NCBI RefSeq assembly: GCF_030684895.1 | Contig: NZ_JAUXXP010000001.1 | Coordinates: 62,001-126,000 of the forward strand | Length of the DNA stretch: 64,000 bases | Source: Pseudomonas sp. | Lineage (GTDB): Bacteria > Pseudomonadota > Gammaproteobacteria > Pseudomonadales > Pseudomonadaceae | Reading direction: 5' to 3' | Shown: positions 17,165 to 23,476 of the stretch, one piece after another | Position numbering within the stretch: position 1 is the stretch's first letter | How the letters are laid out: every line of letters starts with the position of its first letter | Notes under the pieces: generated by a model | Database searches by the model: none | Told to the model about the DNA's origin: nothing | Seen by the model: the letters and a program-made list of their open reading frames with translations, nothing else | Position numbers and translations under genes: made by a program

Positions 17165-18355
17165 CTAACCCGGTTGCCCATCCACCCGCGCCGTCCAGAA
17201 CATCACCGCGTAGTGGCGTATGAACAGGGCAAAAGCCACGATCCACAGCAGGCTGGAAAGCCCCACTCCCGCAGCCGGCGCAAACGGCACCAGCAGCACC
17301 CGCGCCAGCACGGCCAGCTGCAGGCTGGCAAACGCCCAGCCCATCACCGCAGGTGGCTGCAACGGCCGGCCGGTATGACCGAGACTGACCCGCGCGAGCA
17401 TCGCCAGAATCGCCCCGCCGACCGTACCCAGCGCCAGGGCGTGATAGGCCAGGCTGGCGTTGTGCAGCCAACCGGCATGCCAGGCCGCCAAAGCCAGTAA
17501 CGCCAGCGGTAGCCAGGCGTAGGCCAGGTGCAATGACCACAGCAGCGGCACGCGCCAGATTCCGCTGTTGTACCAGTGCCACAAACGCAAACCATGCAGC
17601 GCAACCAAAACCAGCAACAGCGGCAACATCCATAGCGATGGCTGCAAGGCCAGACCACTGGCAAATAGCAGCGCCAGGCTTAGCGACAACAGCAGCACCA
17701 GCAGATCCAGGCGCGGCCTTGGAGCAACAGGTGCCAGTCGATTGAGACCACGCTGGGTGAAGAACGGAATCACCCGCCCGCCGATAACGCTCACCAGCGC
17801 AGCAATCAGCCACAACCCGGCCAATGCACCGCGCCGCTGCAAGGCACCATCACCCAGCGTCAGGCCATACAGCAGCAACCACTCGCAGCCGGCCATCAGC
17901 AACACCACGACCACCAGCGGGTAGTTGCACCATTGGCGCACCGCCCATAGTTGCCGCCCAAGCAACAACGCCAGCAACGGCAGAAAGGGCAGTTGCAGCG
18001 CCAGCAAGAGTGGCAACGGCGCACCGAGCAGCCAGGCCAGTCGCGCCAGTAACCAGAGACTGAACAGTGCCGCCAGCGGCCAGCCACTCAGCCCCGGCCG
18101 CCCCGTCCAGTTCTGCACAGCGGTAAGCAGAAAGCCGGCAATAATCGCCCCGGCAAAACCGAACGGCAGCTCATGCCGGTGCCAGGCCAAACTCCCGCCC
18201 ACCGGCTGCCAACCCGGCAGATAACCCAGCAATGCCGCCGCCCACAGGCCAATCGCCAATACGGCAAACAGCGCGCCACCGAGAAAGAACGGGCGAAAGC
18301 CCAGCCGCCAAAGCGGCGCAATGCTCAGCTCGCGCTGCCGGTCACGCAGCCACAC
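17165..18355 (-). CDS. nnrS: NnrS-family haem-copper membrane protein
   Basis: The start taken is the GTG at 18355: it has CAGGAG seven bases upstream, gives the usual length (396 residues), and removes 27 N-terminal residues without coding character. About twelve hydrophobic helices fill the protein. Conserved landmarks are PLWRLGFRPFFLGGALFA, WHRHELPFGFAGAIIAGFLLTA and HALALGTVGGAILAMLARVSLGHTGR, whose histidines are thought to bind haem and copper. NnrS relieves nitrosative stress. It overlaps the end of ppyR by 14 bases, so it belongs to the fhp-ppyR-nnrS transcript driven by nitric oxide. Confidence 0.9.
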   Translation of the reverse strand: MWLRDRQRELSIAPLWRLGFRPFFLGGALFAVLAIGLWAAALLGYLPGWQPVGGSLAWHRHELPFGFAGAIIAGFLLTAVQNWTGRPGLSGWPLAALFSLWLLARLAWLLGAPLPLLLALQLPFLPLLALLLGRQLWAVRQWCNYPLVVVVLLMAGCEWLLLYGLTLGDGALQRRGALAGLWLIAALVSVIGGRVIPFFTQRGLNRLAPVAPRPRLDLLVLLLSLSLALLFASGLALQPSLWMLPLLLVLVALHGLRLWHWYNSGIWRVPLLWSLHLAYAWLPLALLALAAWHAGWLHNASLAYHALALGTVGGAILAMLARVSLGHTGRPLQPPAVMGWAFASLQLAVLARVLLVPFAPAAGVGLSSLLWIVAFALFIRHYAVMFWTARVDGQPG

Positions 18356-18596
18356 AGCAAGGCTCCTGTTGCTTGCGCAGATGTTGCTGCGCGGCCAGGC
18401 GCAGCACATAACCGAGCTTAAGCAGGCCTGGACCAATGATCGTCAGCGAGTGCGCCGTAACCAGGCTGCCCATGCTCAGCTGCGCCTCCAGGCCATAGGC
18501 GCCCAGCAGGCCGCTGAGCAACAGCAGCACGCCGGCCAGCAGCATGCGGTTCGCCAGTTGCAGTACCCGCGATGGGCAGGACAGATACGCCAACAT
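18342..18596 (-). CDS. ppyR: small membrane protein PpyR-like
   Basis: The ATG at 18596 with GGGAGG five bases upstream gives 84 residues; a GTG at 18602 is less well spaced. The protein has two membrane helices (LLAGVLLLLSGLLGAYG and a second near LVTAHSLTIIGPGLLKLGYVL) and a basic, Cys-containing tail. In P. aeruginosa the gene between the flavohaemoglobin and the NnrS-like gene is ppyR, named for effects on psl and pyoverdine genes. The assignment rests on size, membrane plan and identical gene order. The location inside a nitric oxide operon suggests that a detoxification role is as likely as the named one. Confidence 0.75.
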   Translation of the reverse strand: MLAYLSCPSRVLQLANRMLLAGVLLLLSGLLGAYGLEAQLSMGSLVTAHSLTIIGPGLLKLGYVLRLAAQQHLRKQQEPCCVAA

Positions 18597-18626
18597 AATC
18601 ACCTCCCAGGCTGTTAAGCCTCTGTT

Positions 18627-19808
18627 TTAGCTATCCAGCGCGCTGGCCGGACCAAAGAACTCGTAATGACTCTGCGCCGCCGGCACGCCGAGGCTGTGCA
18701 GATGGCGTTTGACCTGCGCCATAAACGGCTTGGGGCCGAGGAAGTAGGCATCCAGATCGCGCTGCTCGGGCAGCCACTCAGCCAACTGTTCCAGGCTGAG
18801 CAGGCCTTCGGCATCGCCCGCATCACCCTCACGCGGCTCGCTGTAGCACACGTAGTGACGCAGTTGCGGACGCTCAGCGCGCTGCGCCTCCACCCAATCA
18901 CGGAAGGCGTGCACACCGGCGTGGCGAGCGCAGTGGATAAAGTGAATATCGCGGCCGCTGTCGCGCGCCGCCTCCAGCATGCTCAGCGCCGGGGTGATGC
19001 CGACGCCCGCCGTGATCAGCACCAGCGGCTTGGCCGACTCGCGCAGGACGAAATTCCCCGCCGGGGCAAACAGCTCCAGGCTGTCGCCGACCTGCAGTTG
19101 GTCATGCAGGTAATTGGAGACCTTGCCGCCGACCTCACGCTTCACACTGATGCGGTACTCGCGGCCATTGCTCAGGGCCGACAGCGAGTAGTTACGCCGC
19201 TGTTCGTCGCCGTCTAGCAGCAGACGCAAACCGATGTACTGGCCCGGCTGGAAATCCACCAAAGCGCCGCCATCGGCCGGTACCAGGTACAACGAGACGA
19301 TCTCCTCGCTCTCCAGCACCTTGCGGCTCAGGCGGAAACTGCGCGCGCCGCGCCAGCCACCCTCGGCATTGGCGTTGGCGTTGTAGGCGGCCTCTTCGGC
19401 ACCCATCAGGATGTCCGCCAGCTGCCCATAGGCCACAGCCCAGGCCTCGATCACTGCATCGGTGGCGATCTCTTCACCCAGCACTTCACGAATCGCCCGC
19501 AGCAGGCAGCTGCCGACAATCGGGTAATGTTCGGGCAGGATCTGCAGCGACACATGCTTGTTGACGATCTGCCCAACCAACGGCCCCAGCGCCTCCAACC
19601 GGTCGATATGCCGGGCATACATCAGCACCGCATTGGCCAGGGCACGCTGTTGGCCACCGCTGGCCTGGTGCGCCTGATTGAACAGCGCGCGCACCTCGGG
19701 GTACTCGCTCAGCATCATCTGGTAGAAGTGCCGAGTCAGTGCTTCACCGCCGCTTTCCAGCAGCGGTACGGTGGCTTTGATCAGGGCGTTTTGGGCAGGG
19801 GTCAACAT
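18627..19808 (-). CDS. fhp: flavohaemoglobin, nitric oxide dioxygenase
   Basis: This 393-residue enzyme converts nitric oxide and oxygen to nitrate using NAD(P)H. Residues 1-140 form the globin domain, with the haem-pocket Tyr in HFYQMM and the proximal His in the NKHVSLQILPEHYPIVG segment. Residues about 150-255 form the FAD domain (the RNYSLS flavin motif and the following GREYRISVKRE). The C-terminal NAD-binding part has LITAGVGITPALSML and the final FFGP. It is the first gene of fhp-ppyR-nnrS, facing fhpR, with a sigma-54 promoter and three NorR-type boxes between them. The Pseudomonas name fhp is used; hmp is the enterobacterial equivalent. Confidence 0.96.
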   Translation of the reverse strand: MLTPAQNALIKATVPLLESGGEALTRHFYQMMLSEYPEVRALFNQAHQASGGQQRALANAVLMYARHIDRLEALGPLVGQIVNKHVSLQILPEHYPIVGSCLLRAIREVLGEEIATDAVIEAWAVAYGQLADILMGAEEAAYNANANAEGGWRGARSFRLSRKVLESEEIVSLYLVPADGGALVDFQPGQYIGLRLLLDGDEQRRNYSLSALSNGREYRISVKREVGGKVSNYLHDQLQVGDSLELFAPAGNFVLRESAKPLVLITAGVGITPALSMLEAARDSGRDIHFIHCARHAGVHAFRDWVEAQRAERPQLRHYVCYSEPREGDAGDAEGLLSLEQLAEWLPEQRDLDAYFLGPKPFMAQVKRHLHSLGVPAAQSHYEFFGPASALDS

Positions 19809-19874
19809 AGTGCTTCCTCGTCAGGGCGACACGCTGCACTTGCGCAGCGCTTCGGTTCATATCACTCTGGTTAT

Positions 19875-19891
19875 TACAGGAATCGTGCCAA
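19875..19891 (-). promoter_or_regulatory. sigma-54 promoter of fhp
   Basis: On the minus strand TTGGCACGATTCCTGTA matches the sigma-54 -24/-12 consensus YTGGCACGrNNNTTGCW at all positions except two in the -12 element. It lies 66 bases upstream of the fhp start codon, and the enhancer-type boxes for the regulator lie 40-100 bases further upstream, the normal geometry. Confidence 0.8.
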
Positions 19892-19907
19892 TTATTTTAT
19901 TTATACA

Positions 19908-19920
19908 AATCATAGACTTA
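19908..19920 (+). promoter_or_regulatory. possible IHF site between fhp enhancers and promoter
   Basis: AATCATAGACTTA matches the IHF consensus WATCAANNNNTTR at all but one defined position and sits in a very AT-rich stretch exactly between the enhancer boxes and the sigma-54 promoter, where DNA bending is normally needed. Confidence 0.45.
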
Positions 19921-19931
19921 TAAATACCTAT

Positions 19932-19987
19932 GTCTTTATGACAGCAGACATTATGAGTCTTAATGACAACTATCGTGTCCTTATGAC
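19932..19987. promoter_or_regulatory. three NorR/FhpR-type enhancer boxes
   Basis: Three 11-base boxes with the NorR core GT-N7-AC follow each other: GTCTTTATGAC at 19932-19942, GTCTTAATGAC at 19957-19967 and GTCCTTATGAC at 19977-19987. The spacings are 25 and 20 bases. The third box covers the start codon chosen for fhpR (19983), so the regulator probably also limits its own expression. Confidence 0.8.
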
Positions 19988-21536
19988 AGCAAATCCACTG
20001 CTTACCGCGCTGATTCCCCTGGTCGCCGATCTGTCCCGCGAGCTGCCGGAAGTCGAGCGCTATCGCCGCCTGCTCCAAGCGCTGCGGCAGCTGCTGCCGT
20101 GCGATGCCGTGGCGCTGCTCAAGCTCGATGGCGATGTACTGATTCCGCTGGCCGTGGAGGGACTGAGCGCCGACACCCTCGGCCGGCGTTTCAAGCTCAG
20201 CGAACACCCGCGCCTGCAGGCGCTTCTGGCGCAACGCGGGCCGACCCGCTTTGCCACCGACTGCGACATGCCCGACCCCTATGACGGCCTGGTCGACGGC
20301 CATCGCGGCCACTTGCCCGTGCATGACTGCCTCGGCTGCCCGTTGTATGTGCAGGACCAGCCCTGGGGGCTGCTGACCCTCGACTCGCTGGACCCGGCGA
20401 GCTTCGGCCGGGTCGATCTGGACAACCTGCAGGCCTTTGCCAGCCTGGCCGCTGCCACCGTGATGGCCAGTGAACGGATCAACGCGCTGCTGCAACGCGC
20501 CGAGGATCAGCACCAGCTGGCCGAGGCCTACAAACAGGCCGCAGGCCAGCAACGCCCGCGTGAACTGATCGGCCAGAGCGCCGTGCACAAGCGCCTGGCA
20601 GCGGAGATTGCGCTGGTCGGCAACAGCGAGCTGAGCGTGCTGATCAGCGGCGAAACCGGGGTCGGCAAGGAGCTGGTCGCCGAAGCCCTGCACGCCGCTT
20701 CGCCCCGCGCAGCCAAGCCGCTGATCAGCCTCAACTGCGCGGCACTGCCCGACAACCTGGTGGAAAGCGAACTGTTCGGCCATGTGCGCGGCGCCTTTAC
20801 CGGCGCGCACAACGAGCGGCGTGGCAAGTTCGAACTGGCTGATGGCGGCAGCCTGTTTCTCGATGAAATCGGCGAACTGCCGCTGGCCGCGCAAGCCAAG
20901 CTGCTGCGCGTGCTGCAGAGCGGCCAGCTGCAACGGGTCGGTGCCGACCAGGAACAGCGGGTCAACGTGCGCGTGCTGGCCGCCAGCAACCGCGACCTGG
21001 CCGAGGAAGTCCGCGCCGGGCGTTTTCGCGCCGACCTCTATCACCGCCTCAGCGTCTACCCGCTGAAAGTCCCGGCACTGCGCGAACGCGGCCGCGATGT
21101 CCTGCTGCTGGCCGGCTACTTCCTCGAAGAAAACCGCGCCCGTCTGGGCCTACGCAGCCTGCGCCTGACTGCCGAAGCCCAGGCCAGCCTGCTGGCGTAC
21201 AGCTGGCCGGGCAACGTGCGCGAACTCGAACACCTGATCGGCCGCGCTGCACTCAAGGCCCTGGCCGGCTGCAGCGAGCGCCCACGCATCCTCAGCGTCG
21301 ACAGCGCGCACTTGGACCTGCCGACCAGCCAAGCCGCCGCAACACCTGCAACTCAAAGCGCAGCAGAGCCGCACAGCGAACTGCCGCTGCGCGAAGCCCT
21401 CGACACCTACCAGAAGCAGCTGATTAGCCAGGCCCTCAGCCGCCACCAGCACAAATGGGCCGCCGCCGCCCGCGAGCTGGGCATCGACCGCGCCAACCTG
21501 ATCCGCCTGGCCAAACGCCTGGGTCTGCAAAATTAA
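19983..21536 (+). CDS. fhpR: NorR-type sigma-54-dependent nitric oxide sensor and activator
   Basis: The ATG at 19983 gives 517 residues; ATGs at 19938 and 19953 are alternatives inside the enhancer boxes. The N-terminal GAF domain (about 1-180) has the iron-site region DCDMPDPYDG and HDCLGCPL, whose Asp and Cys residues correspond to those that hold the nitric oxide-sensing iron in NorR. The AAA+ domain (about 200-430) has the Walker A GETGVGKE, the sigma-54 contact GAFTGAH and the Walker B LFLDEIGEL. The C-terminus is a Fis-like helix-turn-helix. It faces fhp and should activate it on nitric oxide exposure. Confidence 0.95.
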   Translation: MTANPLLTALIPLVADLSRELPEVERYRRLLQALRQLLPCDAVALLKLDGDVLIPLAVEGLSADTLGRRFKLSEHPRLQALLAQRGPTRFATDCDMPDPYDGLVDGHRGHLPVHDCLGCPLYVQDQPWGLLTLDSLDPASFGRVDLDNLQAFASLAAATVMASERINALLQRAEDQHQLAEAYKQAAGQQRPRELIGQSAVHKRLAAEIALVGNSELSVLISGETGVGKELVAEALHAASPRAAKPLISLNCAALPDNLVESELFGHVRGAFTGAHNERRGKFELADGGSLFLDEIGELPLAAQAKLLRVLQSGQLQRVGADQEQRVNVRVLAASNRDLAEEVRAGRFRADLYHRLSVYPLKVPALRERGRDVLLLAGYFLEENRARLGLRSLRLTAEAQASLLAYSWPGNVRELEHLIGRAALKALAGCSERPRILSVDSAHLDLPTSQAAATPATQSAAEPHSELPLREALDTYQKQLISQALSRHQHKWAAAARELGIDRANLIRLAKRLGLQN

Positions 21537-21716
21537 TCCGCCATTAGCCCGCGCAGCACCACACAACGGCGGTTCCGTGGCTAATCTTCAAGGCGGGTGC
21601 GGCACTTGCTCAACGCGCGCGGAAAACCCACACCACCAATAGGCAAATGCAATTTGCTGCCCGCACGGCATGGGTAGCTAATGGCCATCACCCAGCTACT
21701 CCCCTGGAGAGCCTCC

Positions 21717-22952
21717 ATGGCCGACGAAGCCAAAGCGGACCGCATCAAAGTCGACGCAGCCAACCTGACCATCGGTATGTACGTGGTCGAACTGGACCGA
21801 CCATGGACGGACACCACCTTTCTCTTTCAAGGCTTTCGCATTCGTCAGCAACAGGACATTCGCCTGCTGCAGGAAGTCTGCAGTTACGTCTGGGTGGATG
21901 CTCGGCAATCCGTCGCCGTGCATGATCAGGTCGCGGCCAATATCGCCCAGCCGGAAGCACTGCAGCCGGTCATCGCCAAGGTCGATTTCAACCTGGAAAT
22001 GCTCCAGGCCGCCCCCACCTGGAACGCCGCGCGCGAAGAGTCGTTGCGGATTCTGCAGGCGGTAAAGCTCGGCCAGGAGCTGGATGTTGAAGCGGTCAAA
22101 GCCGTCATCAAAGACTGTGTCGAAAGCATCCTGCGCAACCCGGCCGCCATGCTCTGGCTGGCACGCATTAAGAACAGCGACGCCTATACCGCCGAACATT
22201 CGCTGCGCGTCTCCATTCTCTCGATTGCCCTGGCCAAGGAGCTGGGCCTGCCGGCTTATCAGCTCGAACAGATTGGCGTGTGCGGCATGCTCCACGATGT
22301 CGGCAAGATCAAGGTGCCCAACGAGATCCTCAACAAACCCGGTGCGCTGACCGCCGAAGAGCTGTGCATCATGCAGAGCCACGCTGCCGAAGGGCGCAAA
22401 CTGCTGATGAGCAACCAGCAGGTCACCGCCGCCACCGTCGACGTCGCCTACTCACACCATGAGCGCCTGGATGGCCAGGGTTATCCGCGCGGCCTGAATG
22501 CCAGCAAGATCCCTTACTTCGCCAAGATCATCGCCGTGGCAGACAGCTATGACGCGATCAACAGCGACCGCGTGTACAGCAAGGGCAAATCCAGCCTGGA
22601 GTCGCTACGCATCTTGCTGGAGGCGGTCAACAGCCATTTCGACGAAGAGATTGTTAGCAGTTTTATCCGCATGGTCGGCATCTACCCGCCAGGGGAAATC
22701 GTCGAGCTGACCAATGGCGAAGTCGGCATCATCATCGGCTGCCCACCTGGCAACAAACTCAAACCCAGGGTACTGCGCGTGCTCGACGGGCAGAAGCAAC
22801 CCTGCAAGGAAAGCATCATCGACCTGGGAAAAACCGCCAACGACCCCAGCGGCAAACCCTACCGCATCCACGAAGTGCACAGCAGCGGCGCCTTTGGCAT
22901 TCATATAGATGATTACCGCAGCAAGGGGCTGGTTGTCCCGATGCATTTATAG
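21717..22952 (+). CDS. HD-GYP domain protein with DUF3391, predicted c-di-GMP phosphodiesterase
   Basis: The ATG at 21717 with GGAGAG upstream gives 411 residues; the earlier ATG at 21681 lacks a ribosome site. Residues about 8-130 are the DUF3391 domain (IKVDAANLTIGMYVVELDRPW, then TTFLFQGF). The HD-GYP domain follows at about 170-340, with HSLRVS, LHDVGKIKVP, and HHERLDGQGYP; all expected metal ligands and the GYP triplet are intact. It should hydrolyse cyclic di-GMP in the cytoplasm. The last 70 residues form a small beta-rich domain. It is a stand-alone gene that faces the M66 operon, with the stops eight bases apart. Confidence 0.9.
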   Translation: MADEAKADRIKVDAANLTIGMYVVELDRPWTDTTFLFQGFRIRQQQDIRLLQEVCSYVWVDARQSVAVHDQVAANIAQPEALQPVIAKVDFNLEMLQAAPTWNAAREESLRILQAVKLGQELDVEAVKAVIKDCVESILRNPAAMLWLARIKNSDAYTAEHSLRVSILSIALAKELGLPAYQLEQIGVCGMLHDVGKIKVPNEILNKPGALTAEELCIMQSHAAEGRKLLMSNQQVTAATVDVAYSHHERLDGQGYPRGLNASKIPYFAKIIAVADSYDAINSDRVYSKGKSSLESLRILLEAVNSHFDEEIVSSFIRMVGIYPPGEIVELTNGEVGIIIGCPPGNKLKPRVLRVLDGQKQPCKESIIDLGKTANDPSGKPYRIHEVHSSGAFGIHIDDYRSKGLVVPMHL

Positions 22953-22960
22953 CGCAGCAG

Positions 22961-23476
22961 TTACAAACCCGTGCTGCCCGGCGGGCACACTCCCAGGGCT
23001 GCCAACTCCTCCAACGGCACCCCGCCGGACAGGTACTGCTGGCAGGTTGCTGAAGGCGCAGCAGGCGGCGGAGACGCATCGGTGACAACCTCGCTGACCA
23101 CACTCGCTTGCAGCGTGCCGCCGAGTCGCAGAAAGGCTCGCGCCTGACCGCGCTGCAGCCAGATGCCTTCATTCTCGATGGCCGCCAGGCGTATGCCACC
23201 CGGCAATACCGCGTCGAACTCAACCCGCTGCGCGGCCACCTGACCGATGCTGAGCAACGCCCAACCGCCGCCACTGCTCTGGCGAAACAGGCCATGCAGC
23301 TGCCAATGCTCAAGGCCCGTCAGGGGCTTTGCCGAGGGCAGTATCCACGGCGGATCGGCAGGCAGCAGATCACTCGGCAGTTGCACCGCGCCCACCGGAA
23401 ATGCCAGGCACAAACCCAGCACCGCTCGGCTTATAGCAACCCTGATGCGCCGGGTGGCTACGCTGCACTCGGTCAT
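22961..23476 (-). CDS. secreted protein with a PilP/GspC-like domain, partner of the M66 protease
   Basis: The start ATG overlaps the protease stop (ATGA at 23473-23476), so the pair is translationally coupled. The 171-residue product has a signal peptide (cleavage near VGA). Residues about 55-120 read LTGLEHWQLHGLFRQSSGG, GWALLSIGQVAAQRV and LPGGIRLAAIENEGIWLQRG, then AFLRL. That alternation of a short strand, a glycine turn, and a value-of-I/L strand is the pattern of the small beta domains of PilP, MshK and the GspC HR region. The C-terminus is Cys-containing and Pro-rich. The pairing suggests help in exporting or anchoring the protease. Family membership is my pattern reading, not proven. 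Confidence 0.55.
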   Translation of the reverse strand: MTECSVATRRIRVAISRAVLGLCLAFPVGAVQLPSDLLPADPPWILPSAKPLTGLEHWQLHGLFRQSSGGGWALLSIGQVAAQRVEFDAVLPGGIRLAAIENEGIWLQRGQARAFLRLGGTLQASVVSEVVTDASPPPAAPSATCQQYLSGGVPLEELAALGVCPPGSTGL

